This document shows positions 24,697 through 34,558 of a stretch of DNA of 64,000 nt, in pieces. A model generated the notes under the pieces. The model was not told where the DNA came from. It saw only the letters and a list, made by a program, of their open reading frames with translations, and made no database searches. Numbering within the stretch: position 1 is the first letter of the stretch; the number at the start of each line of letters is the position of its first letter. The position numbers were made by a program, and so were the translations under genes. The stretch covers positions 1 through 64,000 of the forward strand of contig DAIQON010000003.1 of NCBI GenBank assembly GCA_036787835.1, in the 5' to 3' direction. The DNA comes from DAIQON01 sp036787835. Its GTDB lineage: Bacteria; Patescibacteriota; Saccharimonadia; Saccharimonadales; UBA4665.

Positions 24697-25509
24697 ATGT
24701 CTCAAAACGAAAATAGTTATTGGCTTAAACAAGACCAAAAGACTGCAATCTTTGATGATCTCATCTGGAGCCAGCCTGAGCACACCAACCATGCAGGAAA
24801 GTTGCTTATAATTGGCGGTAACGTCCATGGCTTCGCTGGGCCAGCCAAAGCTTTTCAAGAAGCAATGAAGGCTGGAGCCGGATCAGTTAGAGTGCTGATG
24901 CCTAACGCTCTTCGAAAACTGATTGGTAAACTATTTATTGAAGCAGAGTATAGCCCAAGCACACCAAGTGGTAGCTTTGCTAAGGAATCACTGGCCGAGT
25001 TTATAGACTATGCTAGTTGGTCTGACATAACCATGTTGGCTGGAGATATCGGCAGAAACAGTGAAACCTCAATGCTGCTCGAGGCTTTTGTAAATGACTA
25101 TAAAGGGCAGTTGGCGCTGACCAAGGATGCGCTTGATGCTTTTATTAATAACCCAGTTACTATAGCCCAGCGTAACCAGACGATAATCGTCGGAACAATA
25201 GCTCAAATCCAAAAGATATTCATTAAAATAATGCCCGATATTGCTGTAACGACGTCAATGAACTTAGTTCAACTAGTTGAAGCACTACACCTTATTAGCG
25301 CCAAGACTGGCGCTTACTACATCACCCAGCACTTAGGTTACATATTAGCTGCCTGTAACGGTATGGTCTCGTCGACAAAGACCAATGATGGTCTTGATAG
25401 TTGGAGGATAGAAGCAACTAGTTATGCGTCAGTATGGTTAATACAAAATCCTGGCAAGCCGTTTGAAGCTCTGACTACGGCACTTTTCTTGTTTTCAACA
25501 AGAAAATAA
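24697..25509 (+). CDS. NAD(P)H-hydrate dehydratase-like (YjeF C-terminal/NnrD fold), divergent
   Basis: 270 residues. The N-terminal stretch GKLLIIGGNVHGFAGPAKAF then AMKAGAGSVRVLMP (34-69) matches the start of NnrD/CARKD ribokinase-like domains, which repair hydrated NAD(P)H. The rest of the fold is present in outline (MLAGDIGRN, ALTKDALDAF). The C-terminal G-T-G-D catalytic motif is not found: the equivalent region reads TKTNDGLDSW. It is probably a divergent or inactive homologue. It is likely co-transcribed with xth. Confidence 0.6.
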   Translation: MSQNENSYWLKQDQKTAIFDDLIWSQPEHTNHAGKLLIIGGNVHGFAGPAKAFQEAMKAGAGSVRVLMPNALRKLIGKLFIEAEYSPSTPSGSFAKESLAEFIDYASWSDITMLAGDIGRNSETSMLLEAFVNDYKGQLALTKDALDAFINNPVTIAQRNQTIIVGTIAQIQKIFIKIMPDIAVTTSMNLVQLVEALHLISAKTGAYYITQHLGYILAACNGMVSSTKTNDGLDSWRIEATSYASVWLIQNPGKPFEALTTALFLFSTRK

Positions 25510-25512
25510 CTC

Positions 25513-25597
25513 TGGTGGGCGAGGAGGGAATCGAACCCTCAATCCGTAAGGAACACGATTTTGAGTCGTGCGCGTATACCAATTCCGCCACTCGCCC
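25513..25597 (-). tRNA. tRNA-Leu (CAA)
   Basis: On the minus strand, acceptor GGGCGAG (25597-25591) pairs with CTCGCCC (25523-25517). The anticodon stem CACGA/TCGTG closes loop CTCAAAA with anticodon CAA. There is a class II long variable arm, a T-loop TTCGATT, and CCA encoded at 25515-25513. It lies convergent with and 3 bases from the stop of the preceding gene. Confidence 0.94.
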
Positions 25598-25749
25598 GTT
25601 GCAAACATAACCGTCTTTTGCAGTATGGTTATTCAACGGTAGGCTACAAGAGGTCATTGTACTATACTTAGATCAACTGAGCTAGCTTAGGCTATCAGCC
25701 ATAAATAGCTCGTTATATAAAGCATAGGGAAGCAAACTAGATTAAAAGT

Positions 25750-26982
25750 ATGCCAGATAAGAAAACTGATGCAGATGTCGCTACTGACTTAATTAGATCT
25801 AAAATAAGCGACATCTATAAAACGGAACCAGACGCCAAGCTTGAGGCGGCTGAAGTTAAGATAATAAGCCCGACTTCAAAGCATCAAGAATTTATGCGCC
25901 AGCTAATTAACTCTGGAAAAAGCATAGCAACGATTCAAACAGAGTGGCATAAATATTATGTATCGCTACCTGACGATGAAAAAAAAGTTGTCTGGGAAGA
26001 ATTCTACGCCAGTAATCAAGTACTAAGCCGAAACCTTAAATCAGTAACCCCAAGCCAAGATCTAGCCAAACTAAAGAACCAAGTCACGACAGCCAATCAT
26101 TATCAACCAAAAACCAAAACCGATCAGACCAAAGCTAGTAAGATATCTAGGACTATTAAGAATAAGGTTACTGCTAACGGACAGCTAAAAGCCAAGCATC
26201 ATGTCCAGTCACTTCTGTTTGGTTTAGGCCTTGGCGCCGTAATTATCATAATCTTTCTGTTTAGCTTCTTTAACGAAATTATCATCGCACCATTTATACA
26301 GCCAAGTAGAACAGCATCTGCCACCCCAATAATAATTGGTTCAGATAGCGTTGCCATAGCTTCATCACCACAAGTCATTATTCCAAAGATTAACGTTCAG
26401 ATACCTGTCGACTACAGTGTTACGACGACAGATGAGGCAACAATAGAAAACGATCTTGAAGCCGGTGTCGTCCATTATCCAACAACTGTTTTACCGGGTC
26501 AAAACGGTAATTCGGCCTTCTTCGGACATTCAAGTAATAACATTTTTAACCCCGGTAAATATAAATTTGCTTTTGTACTACTCCACACCATAGTCAATGG
26601 CGATACATTTTATTTAAGCTATAACCATACCGTCTACATATACAAGGTAATCTCGACTACTGTTGTAAGTCCAAATGATGTTGGAGTTCTTGGGCCAGTC
26701 AGTGGGCAAACTGCAACCGCTACTTTAATAACTTGTGACCCACCAGGAACTAGCATCAACAGATTAGTCGTGGTAGGTCAGCAAATAAGCCCCAATCCAA
26801 ATACTAACACCACAGCAGAAGCTTCAATAGCAACCTCAACCGGCCCAACGAGCCTCCCAGGAAACGGACCATCATTATGGTCCAGATTTATTGATTCTAC
26901 CGAAGGAAAAGTCGTCTTAACAGGACTAGTAATCGCGATAGTCGTTATCGGCTTTAGAAAACTATCTAAATCTAGGGCTTAG
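25750..26982 (+). CDS. Sortase with long cytoplasmic N-terminus
   Basis: 410 residues: about 150 polar residues inside the cell, a membrane helix (152-174), then a sortase domain (about 195-350) with catalytic His260 (FFGHSS), Cys329 (TLITCDPPG) and Arg338 (INRLVVVGQ), a Thr/Pro linker and a second helix (about 385-403) ending FRKLSKSRA. The TLITC...R pattern with two membrane anchors fits class D/E-like sortases. It should anchor or crosslink surface proteins. The N-terminal extension is unusually long. No sorting-signal substrate is recognisable nearby. Confidence 0.82.
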   Translation: MPDKKTDADVATDLIRSKISDIYKTEPDAKLEAAEVKIISPTSKHQEFMRQLINSGKSIATIQTEWHKYYVSLPDDEKKVVWEEFYASNQVLSRNLKSVTPSQDLAKLKNQVTTANHYQPKTKTDQTKASKISRTIKNKVTANGQLKAKHHVQSLLFGLGLGAVIIIIFLFSFFNEIIIAPFIQPSRTASATPIIIGSDSVAIASSPQVIIPKINVQIPVDYSVTTTDEATIENDLEAGVVHYPTTVLPGQNGNSAFFGHSSNNIFNPGKYKFAFVLLHTIVNGDTFYLSYNHTVYIYKVISTTVVSPNDVGVLGPVSGQTATATLITCDPPGTSINRLVVVGQQISPNPNTNTTAEASIATSTGPTSLPGNGPSLWSRFIDSTEGKVVLTGLVIAIVVIGFRKLSKSRA

Positions 26983-28444
26983 CTAACAGGGAAGTCTGAT
27001 TAAAGCTAAAGTTACTCTTATCTTGAGCTAAGTTATACATAAACTTATAGTTAGGGTCAAAAAACGGTAAGTACTGTGGGGCACTAGCAGCTAAAGTTTG
27101 CTGGTAGTTATGGTCATAGTCAAAGATAACTACTTTAGAGTTACTAATGTATGTCAGCCGATCTCCATCCATCCAAGTTGCATGAACTTGCGGACTATCT
27201 AGCGGCAAGGTGGAGGTGTAGTTATAACCATGACCATTTTGGATATCGTAAACTCCAAACTGTTGTCCACCTTCAGCAACAATGAACTGGGCATTATTTG
27301 AAAAGCTTAGATAGTTTGGGTTAGTAACGAATAAGACCTGTGACGGAACAGGTGCTTGTTTTGGAGTTGCCTGAAGCTGACTGACTGGGTCCTCGTAGAT
27401 ATAGACTTTGTTTTCGCTTGCAGCACCAGCAGCAACGTAAATTGTGCCATTATAGCCTGCCATATCGAGCAAATAAGTAGAGCCCGCATTGAAAGTTTTG
27501 ATATGATAGTTTTGGTTTCCATCTAAAATGTCGATGTTGACCTTACCAGCTGCCGCAGCGGTTGTCGTTGCATAAATAACAGTATTAGACTGATAGGTAT
27601 CGAAGCTAAGCACATTGCTTAGTACTGGCGTAACCTGGGTCGGAGAGCCGAGAGAATCTTTAGTTAAGACTTTAGTACCGCTGTCATATAAATAGTACTG
27701 GTCGTACTTTTCGTTATTTAGACTAACGGCTGTGTAATCAACTCCGTTAAGCTTCTGAGAGAGATTAAATGACTGCGTTGGATCGGCAATATCGAGCATT
27801 ATATATTCAGATTTAGAGTCGTAGTTGTGAAGCAGTAATACGTGCTGATTATCATTAGACCAAGCAACTAGACTGATTGATTCGCTCGACGTTGCCTTTG
27901 TAAGTACGCCACTAGGCACCGAAATCGTAGTTGGTTGTTTTGTTGGAGCATTGAGATCATATAATTCAAAATTACTAATAGAGCCCGGCTGCTCGACAAC
28001 TACCCAGCGGCGGTCTAAACTCTGAGTCACCAGCCCTGGTGCTGAAGAATATGATTTAAGGCTAGTGCTAGAAAGCTTGTTCGGTATTAGGAACGGGTAA
28101 TCATACCGAACAACTGTGCCGCCATCGATCTCAATCGATCTACTCCAAGTTCTATAACCTTGTTCGGTTAACTCAATCTTGTATATATTTTCAGGAAGGA
28201 CTAATCGAGTGTTAGTTCTATTGCTAACTTGTTTACCGTTAACGTAAACAGTGGCCGGATTTGGTTGGCTGGATAAGTAGAGTAGGCCATTTTGGATAAT
28301 CTTACCGTTTTTACCTAAACCAAAGCCATAGGCCAAGTAGACTAAGATGATCGTCGTTAGGGTTACGGCTATTGCAATAAGAAAATAGCCAACGTAAAGC
28401 ATTACTGCATGACGATAATTCTTTTTAGGGTCTAGAAAATCCAT
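26972..28444 (-). CDS. PEGA-domain protein with propeller-like C-terminus
   Basis: 490 residues: a basic N-terminus, a membrane helix (about 14-40), a PEGA domain (about 52-110; SSQPNPATVYVNGKQV) and a roughly 350-residue region of short beta segments (for example LVAWSNDNQHVLLLHN and LSFSNNAQFIVAEG) resembling a WD40/TolB-type propeller. Probably a surface-exposed envelope protein. Its 3' end overlaps the sortase gene by 11 bases, tail to tail. Confidence 0.75.
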   Translation of the reverse strand: MDFLDPKKNYRHAVMLYVGYFLIAIAVTLTTIILVYLAYGFGLGKNGKIIQNGLLYLSSQPNPATVYVNGKQVSNRTNTRLVLPENIYKIELTEQGYRTWSRSIEIDGGTVVRYDYPFLIPNKLSSTSLKSYSSAPGLVTQSLDRRWVVVEQPGSISNFELYDLNAPTKQPTTISVPSGVLTKATSSESISLVAWSNDNQHVLLLHNYDSKSEYIMLDIADPTQSFNLSQKLNGVDYTAVSLNNEKYDQYYLYDSGTKVLTKDSLGSPTQVTPVLSNVLSFDTYQSNTVIYATTTAAAAGKVNIDILDGNQNYHIKTFNAGSTYLLDMAGYNGTIYVAAGAASENKVYIYEDPVSQLQATPKQAPVPSQVLFVTNPNYLSFSNNAQFIVAEGGQQFGVYDIQNGHGYNYTSTLPLDSPQVHATWMDGDRLTYISNSKVVIFDYDHNYQQTLAASAPQYLPFFDPNYKFMYNLAQDKSNFSFNQTSLLAKP

Positions 28445-28660
28445 TTGTTATCCAATATTTTCTTACATATAATTATTAATTCGAGTACTAGCTGGCCGAG
28501 CCTTCAACCTTTTAACTTTTAGCTTATAATTAGAGAGCCAAACAGATAGTCTCGATATATTATCATCTGACTTGCTAGATAGCACAAGAGGTATTAGAAT
28601 AAATATATCGAAGAAGATGGAAAATTAACTGTAAATACTAATAAAAGTGACGAAATAAAT

Positions 28661-29677
28661 ATGAGTGAGAGCGATACAAATACAAACTTTGCCTTCGACC
28701 ATCAGTCGACAGTGTCTTCAAGTACTACTAAAATTCAACCGATTGTTATCAGTGATATCGTCCGCCCAGGCGGAAACCCGCTTAGTCCAAAGGCTCCTAC
28801 AAGATCTAACACCTTAATGCGCAACGTCGTTAATAAGCCAAACCTTAAGCCAGAACCAAAGATAACTGCCCAGGCAATGCTGATAACTGAACCAGCGACC
28901 ATAGTAGCTCCTAAACAGGTTGCTGCCAGTGTAGATCACGACCGAGAGAAACGAGCTAAGATAAACTCACAAAGTGAACTTATTAGCCGATTTAGGGCAA
29001 CTGCAAGCACCGATCCTCAGCCATCTGTAGCTGAACCTATGGTTGAAGCTCAGATACCAGTATCTAAGCCAGTACCGGAACAACCACCTCAACTGTACAA
29101 GCCACTTGATCCTCGGGTCGATCAGCCAAGTATGAGTATAATTGAGAAATCATTAGCAGCTGCGCCAGTTTACGAAGTACCAAAAATACATAAGAAAGCG
29201 AAGTCCAAAAAGTCCAAAGCCAAGAAAGTTATGTCTTATGCACTAGTCGCTAGTCTACTTATTGTTCTTGGCGGAGGTATATTTGCCTATAAGAACTTCG
29301 ATCGGATTGGTTTTTACGTAGCGTCATCCCAGGCAGGCTTCCATGCCACGCTACCCGGATATAACCCTTCAGGCTACAGCATGACAAATGTTAGTTCAGC
29401 CTCAGGGATTATTCAAAGCAATTTCAAGAGTAACTCTGACTCAAGAAACTATTCACTAAATGAAAAAACCTCTAATTGGTCCAGTGATGATCTTCTGAAT
29501 AATTATGTATCAGGTGTCTCAAGCGGCAGCTATCAAACAATTAACTCTGGTGGTAAAACAATTTATATCTACGGGGACCGCAATGCTACTTGGGTAAGCA
29601 AGGGAATCTGGTATGTGATTACCTCTAACGCCTCTTTAAGTGATAATCAGCTCGTACAAATTGCAACTACTACATAA
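28661..29677 (+). CDS. Membrane-anchored protein with disordered cytoplasmic half
   Basis: 338 residues: about 175 Pro/Thr/Ser-rich disordered residues, a Lys-rich stretch (KKAKSKKSKAKK), a membrane helix (190-209), and an outer domain of about 125 residues (FHATLPGYNPSGYSMTNVSS, NYVSGVSSGSYQTINSGGKT, IWYVITSNASLS) that resembles DUF4367-type domains. The start is set by ATG at 28661; no clear ribosome binding site. Function unknown. Confidence 0.65.
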   Translation: MSESDTNTNFAFDHQSTVSSSTTKIQPIVISDIVRPGGNPLSPKAPTRSNTLMRNVVNKPNLKPEPKITAQAMLITEPATIVAPKQVAASVDHDREKRAKINSQSELISRFRATASTDPQPSVAEPMVEAQIPVSKPVPEQPPQLYKPLDPRVDQPSMSIIEKSLAAAPVYEVPKIHKKAKSKKSKAKKVMSYALVASLLIVLGGGIFAYKNFDRIGFYVASSQAGFHATLPGYNPSGYSMTNVSSASGIIQSNFKSNSDSRNYSLNEKTSNWSSDDLLNNYVSGVSSGSYQTINSGGKTIYIYGDRNATWVSKGIWYVITSNASLSDNQLVQIATTT

Positions 29678-29710
29678 AACCAACTTTCTAATATACTATT
29701 AGTAAGTTAT

Positions 29711-31138
29711 ATGGATAAAGTTAGGACTCGTTTTGCTCCAAGCCCAACCGGCTACTTACACGTAGGCGGTATTCGAACTGCACTATTTGCTTGGATAGTA
29801 GCTAAGCAAGCTGGGGGAGATTTCATCTTAAGAATTGAGGATACTGATAAAGCCCGTGAGGTTGAAGGCTCTGATGAACACATCATTAAGTCACTCAAGG
29901 CCCTCGGTCTAGACTACAATGAAGGTCCAGACATAGACGGACCGTATGGCCCGTACAAACAAAGCCTAAGACTAGACATATATAAGGAATGGGCAAATAA
30001 GCTTGTTGAAAGTGGTAGGGCATATGCCGACCCATTCACTGAGGTCGAAGTTAATGATTTTAGAGCTCAGGCAAAGCTTAACAAAAAGCCATTTCTTTTT
30101 AGAGATTACCGCCCAGAAAATCCTCCTAAGTGGGACGGTACTAAACCGCTACGCTTTAAATCTGATCCAAAAAACTATACTTGGCATGATGAGGTAATGG
30201 GCGATCTAAGTTCAGGTCCTGAAGTTATCGATGACTTTATAATCATAAAGTCGGATGGTTATCCGACCTATAATTTTTCACATATAATCGACGACTACCT
30301 AATGGAAATTAGCCACGTCATTCGTAGCCAGGAATTTCTGGCCAGCATGCCCAAGTATCTCAATCTATATGGAGCCCTGGATTTTAAGCTACCTATCTTT
30401 GCTACCACCCCACCAGTTCTTGGCCCTGACGGTAAGAAGAAACTATCCAAGCGCGATGGTGCCAAGGATGTCCTTGAATACCTTGAAGACGGCTACCTAG
30501 TGGAAACTCTAGACAACTTTATTGCCAGCCTTGGCTGGAATGATGGCACAGAGCAGGAAATTTTTAGCATCCAAGAACTAATTAGTAAGTTCAGATTATC
30601 TGGCGTCCAAAAATCAGGCGCCCATTTTGATGATCAAAGACTAATCTGGATGAACGGTGTTCATATCCGAAATCTAAATTTAGATGATCTATACGCCAAG
30701 ACTTTAGGTTTTTGGCCTAAGTCCGCCAGTAGCTACGACGACGAGTATAAGAAGGGTGTTCTAGGCCTTATAAAAGACCGGCTCAAGTTTTTTAGCGAGA
30801 TTCCTGTTCTGACCAATTTCTTCTTCGAAGACTTACCGCTAGATGGTTCATTGATTGAAAACAATAAGCAGTTATCTAAAATCGACCACGGGCAATTAAA
30901 ATCATGGCTGGAACAGGGTAGGCAACAACTTGAGGAGAGTGATTTCAGCGTTGACGACCTTAGCCAAAGGCTTAACCAACTTCTAATCACTACTGAGCAA
31001 AAGCCAGGAATATTATTTAGTTTAATTAGAATAGCCACTACTCAGAGTCCAGCTAGTCCAGGGCTTTTCGATACCCTAAGCCTAATTGGCAAAGACCGTA
31101 GCCTGCAGAGAATCGACCAACAGCTTCAAGCTCTATAA
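29711..31138 (+). CDS. gltX: Glutamyl-tRNA synthetase
   Basis: 475 residues. Class I signature HVGG at 17-20 in PSPTGYLHVGG, KMSKS-type loop KLSKR at 244-248, and the GluRS anticodon-binding C-terminal half. It charges tRNA-Glu, and perhaps tRNA-Gln if amidotransferase genes exist elsewhere. tRNA-Glu(CTC) is encoded at 42.6 kb. It lies 33 bases after the previous gene. Confidence 0.95.
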   Translation: MDKVRTRFAPSPTGYLHVGGIRTALFAWIVAKQAGGDFILRIEDTDKAREVEGSDEHIIKSLKALGLDYNEGPDIDGPYGPYKQSLRLDIYKEWANKLVESGRAYADPFTEVEVNDFRAQAKLNKKPFLFRDYRPENPPKWDGTKPLRFKSDPKNYTWHDEVMGDLSSGPEVIDDFIIIKSDGYPTYNFSHIIDDYLMEISHVIRSQEFLASMPKYLNLYGALDFKLPIFATTPPVLGPDGKKKLSKRDGAKDVLEYLEDGYLVETLDNFIASLGWNDGTEQEIFSIQELISKFRLSGVQKSGAHFDDQRLIWMNGVHIRNLNLDDLYAKTLGFWPKSASSYDDEYKKGVLGLIKDRLKFFSEIPVLTNFFFEDLPLDGSLIENNKQLSKIDHGQLKSWLEQGRQQLEESDFSVDDLSQRLNQLLITTEQKPGILFSLIRIATTQSPASPGLFDTLSLIGKDRSLQRIDQQLQAL

Positions 31139-31202
31139 TTTCAGAAGTAATTTTATAGTTAAACTATGTCCTTTAAGCTTAAGCATTGTTACAATATAGG
31201 CA

Positions 31203-32468
31203 ATGGCTTCCGATAATCAAATAAACAATGGCCTAGACAAGCAGCTACCGGAAACACCAGAACCGGTGGTAGTTCGTCCGGATAGTGACTTTATTACCCC
31301 AGACCAAGCAGCAGCAACCGACCAAACTGCAACAGCCACACCGCTGATAGATGCCAAAGAGGAACCAGCCGAAGATCTAATTGAGGAAAATATGAAACAA
31401 AAGAAAAAGCGATTTAATTGGCCACCGACTAAGAAACAACTAATTATTGCTGGTGTGGTAGCCGCGGTAGTACTAATAGCTGTAGGAGTATTACTCTATA
31501 CTCAGCTAAATAAACCAAAGACTGTAGTGAGTGTAACTAAAGCTGTGATTGTTCCACCTAAACCAAAGACTGTAGCGTCAAACCTTAGTGGGCTGCAAGT
31601 CGCACCAAGCCTTAATGCCATTCCAGTAACGGCTGTTATGGTTGAAAACACTACAGATGCCAGACCGCAGTCCGGCTTAAGTGATACAGGCGTTGTTTTT
31701 GAAGCAGTAGCTGAAGGTGGGGTAACTAGATTCATGGCTCTATACCAAGACACTTCACCGGCAAACGTTGGGCCAATTAGAAGTGCCAGGCCGTATTATG
31801 TTGCTTGGGCGCTTGGTTTTGATGCCGGCTACGCCCATGTTGGTGGAAGTGTCGATGCCTTAGCAGATATTAAGGCATGGGGCGTCAGAGACTTAGATGA
31901 GTTTGCTAATGGAGCATATTATCATCGGATCACCACAAGGCAAGCTCCACATAATGTTTACACTGGAATCGGAACGCTTAACCAACTTGAAACGAAAAAG
32001 GGCTATACATCAAGCAGCTTCACCATTTGGCCAAGAAAAGCGGCGGCACCAGCCAAACTACCGAGCGTGACACAAATCAGCATGAGCCTATCTGGGCCAG
32101 TCTATAATCCTTCGTATGTTTATAGTGCCTCGACTAATAGCTATAACCGCAGCGAATACGGTGCACCACAGATTGACGCCAACACAAACACCCAAATTAG
32201 TCCTAAAGTCGTCATTGGTATTGTGGTGCCGAAAGTTAGCGGAGCACTTGATTCATCCGGTGCTTATTATTCGGACTACAACTTTGTAGGTAGTGGTCAA
32301 GCATATATTTTCCAAGACGGTACGCTAACGATCGGTCAATGGACTAAAAGTAGTAATAGTGCACAAATACTATTTACTGACAGCAACTCAAAACCACTGG
32401 CTCTGGATCCAGGGCAAACTTGGATCACGGCTGTATCGACGCCCGCAGGAATTAGTTACGCCAAGTAG
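31203..32468 (+). CDS. DUF3048 domain (YerB-like) membrane-anchored protein
   Basis: 421 residues: an acidic disordered N-terminus (about 1-70), a membrane helix (about 78-98) and an outer DUF3048 domain (about 130-415) with the family segments PVTAVMVENTTDARPQSGL, GVTRFMALYQD, VGPIRSARPYYV and HVGGSVDAL. The family is linked to the cell envelope but has no settled biochemistry. TACAAT (31190-31195) ends 7 bases before the ATG, so it is probably leaderless. The kinase gene follows after 11 bases. Confidence 0.85.
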   Translation: MASDNQINNGLDKQLPETPEPVVVRPDSDFITPDQAAATDQTATATPLIDAKEEPAEDLIEENMKQKKKRFNWPPTKKQLIIAGVVAAVVLIAVGVLLYTQLNKPKTVVSVTKAVIVPPKPKTVASNLSGLQVAPSLNAIPVTAVMVENTTDARPQSGLSDTGVVFEAVAEGGVTRFMALYQDTSPANVGPIRSARPYYVAWALGFDAGYAHVGGSVDALADIKAWGVRDLDEFANGAYYHRITTRQAPHNVYTGIGTLNQLETKKGYTSSSFTIWPRKAAAPAKLPSVTQISMSLSGPVYNPSYVYSASTNSYNRSEYGAPQIDANTNTQISPKVVIGIVVPKVSGALDSSGAYYSDYNFVGSGQAYIFQDGTLTIGQWTKSSNSAQILFTDSNSKPLALDPGQTWITAVSTPAGISYAK

Positions 32469-32479
32469 TAAGTAACAAA

Positions 32480-34021
32480 ATGGACCAACTAGAAACAACG
32501 CTCAAACAAATAAGACATAGAGTCTGGTTGGGCTTTTTACTCGAGAACATTTTATTTGGAGTTACGGTATATTTTAGTTATCAGTATGGTGGTTTGCCTA
32601 TATACATGGCCCTAGCTTGCGGGGCGATCGTCGGTCTAATTTGTTTCAGCGTCTTTAGCGTAACGATTAGTAACGCCATACTCATGCCACTAAAGATGGT
32701 TCGACAGGCAATCCTGCATATAAGTCCTGTAGCCGACGAGTATGAAGGAGCGCCAGATCCAAAGTCTTTAAAAATCGGCCGTGATTTAATCGTTAATCTA
32801 ATAGGCCAACTCTACCAAATAGCCTCGGTCGCCGAGCATGAACTTGTTGCCGCCAAGGGCGAAAAGCCAGGAATATCCCATGAATTTATTGCCAGTACTA
32901 TGCCACTGCCTCTGTTTATTCTCGATGATAGTGAAACAATAAAATATGTAAATCAAAGCGCTTCTGAATACATAGGCATGGAAGTCGACGAGCTAGTGGG
33001 TAAAAATATCTACATGGTGCTAGACATGGCTTTTCCATCTGATTCAACTTTCGACCGTTGGTTAAAAGATGTAAAAGGTAAGTCAGCAACAGCGTCCGAG
33101 AGCTGGGAACGGGTAAGATTAAATGTCCGCGAGAACCACCCAACCTTACTGTTTGATCTAGCCGCTTACTATAATCAGTCTAACTCCGACGGGAACAGCA
33201 CCTATATAATTTTGTTTGACCATACAAAACAGTACTCTCAAGATGACCAGGCAGTTAGCTTCGTTGCCTTGAGTGTTCATGAGCTAAGAACCCCCCTGAC
33301 GCTACTTCGTGGCTATATTGAAGTCTTTGAGCAAGAGTTAAAGGGTAATATTACGCCCGAACTTGAAGACTTTATGGAAAAGATGCGCGCAGCCAGTGAA
33401 CAGCTAACTGCTTTTGTAAACAATATCTTAAATGTCGCCCGAATTGATGATGATCAGATGGAACTAAAGTTACAGGAAGAAGATTGGCAGAAAATACTAA
33501 CTCACTCTATTGACGCAATAAGTCTAAGAGCAAAAGTTCGGGGGATCGAACTCAAACTAGAAATTGATCCTGGTTTACCAACCGTCGCCGCTGATCGGCT
33601 ATCTATCCAAGAAGTTATAAACAACATTATAGATAATGCCATTAAATACAGTGGCGAAAGTAAAGAAATTAAAATAACTAGTAAACTTAACCCGGAAGGG
33701 CTTGTTGAGACAACAGTAGTGGATTACGGTCTAGGCATATCAACGAATATACTGCCTAATCTGTTTACAAAGTTCTACAGAGATCATCGTAACCGTGCAC
33801 AAATTGGCGGCACCGGTCTTGGTCTATACTTATCTAAGGCTATAGTTTCAGCACACGGTGGAAATATTTGGGTTAAAAGTAAGGTCGGGTCGGGAAGCAC
33901 CTTTGGTTTCACTCTAGTCCCTTATGGTCAGCTATCTAAAGACAAAAAATCGGACAATGGAGACGACCTTATCCGGGGCGCACATGGGTGGATAAAGAAT
34001 CACTCCTACTATAAACGTTAA
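32480..34021 (+). CDS. Membrane sensor histidine kinase with PAS domain
   Basis: 513 residues: two membrane helices (about 12-34 and 38-62) with almost no outer loop, a linker (80-135), a PAS domain (about 138-250, with YVNQSASEYIGMEVDELVGK), HisKA with His267 (SVHELRTPL) and a complete HATPase domain (N box INNIIDNAIKYSG, G1 DYGLGIS, G2 GGTGLGLYLSKAI, end GSGSTFGFTL). It probably phosphorylates the receiver encoded 21 bases downstream. It is intact, unlike the kinase at 19.1 kb. Confidence 0.92.
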   Translation: MDQLETTLKQIRHRVWLGFLLENILFGVTVYFSYQYGGLPIYMALACGAIVGLICFSVFSVTISNAILMPLKMVRQAILHISPVADEYEGAPDPKSLKIGRDLIVNLIGQLYQIASVAEHELVAAKGEKPGISHEFIASTMPLPLFILDDSETIKYVNQSASEYIGMEVDELVGKNIYMVLDMAFPSDSTFDRWLKDVKGKSATASESWERVRLNVRENHPTLLFDLAAYYNQSNSDGNSTYIILFDHTKQYSQDDQAVSFVALSVHELRTPLTLLRGYIEVFEQELKGNITPELEDFMEKMRAASEQLTAFVNNILNVARIDDDQMELKLQEEDWQKILTHSIDAISLRAKVRGIELKLEIDPGLPTVAADRLSIQEVINNIIDNAIKYSGESKEIKITSKLNPEGLVETTVVDYGLGISTNILPNLFTKFYRDHRNRAQIGGTGLGLYLSKAIVSAHGGNIWVKSKVGSGSTFGFTLVPYGQLSKDKKSDNGDDLIRGAHGWIKNHSYYKR

Positions 34022-34042
34022 ATCTGATAGGATATTAGGTAT

Positions 34043-34444
34043 ATGGACAATCCAGACATGATTAAAGTAGATTCTCCGCGTAAAGTTCTTATTATTGAAG
34101 ACGAGCACTTTATAGGCGAGCTGTACGAACGCGCGCTGCTTCGTTCGGGATATGAGGTAACTATCAACGTAGACGGCGTTAAGGCCCTCAGTGAAGCCCA
34201 AACAAACGCATACGACATAATCTTGCTAGACCTTATGCTACCAAACCTCAATGGTATTGAAATTCTGCGTACTTTACGTGATCCAAGCGCTACACCGAAT
34301 CTAAAAGCTAAGATCATTATTACTACTAACCTTGAGCAAAGGGATGACATTAGGGCGGATATTGAAAAACAAGCTGATGGTTACGTTGTTAAAGCAGAGC
34401 TTACTCCCAGTGAGCTCGTAGAGTTCCTCGATAATATTAAATAG
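34043..34444 (+). CDS. Response regulator receiver protein (single domain)
   Basis: 133 residues, CheY-like: IIEDEHF acidic pair near 17-18, phospho-acceptor Asp63 (ILLDLMLP), TTN near 93-95 and the Lys in VVKAEL near 113. No output domain, so it must act by protein contact. It is paired with the kinase immediately upstream. Confidence 0.88.
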   Translation: MDNPDMIKVDSPRKVLIIEDEHFIGELYERALLRSGYEVTINVDGVKALSEAQTNAYDIILLDLMLPNLNGIEILRTLRDPSATPNLKAKIIITTNLEQRDDIRADIEKQADGYVVKAELTPSELVEFLDNIK

Positions 34445-34558
34445 CTTATTTAGTTTTCTTTTCTTGGACGCAGACACTTCTTAGTAACTTAGGCTTTTTC
34501 ACTAGCCCCTAGTTCATCTGGATCGGTAAGACAAAACCAATCAAAAGCAGCAGTCTAT

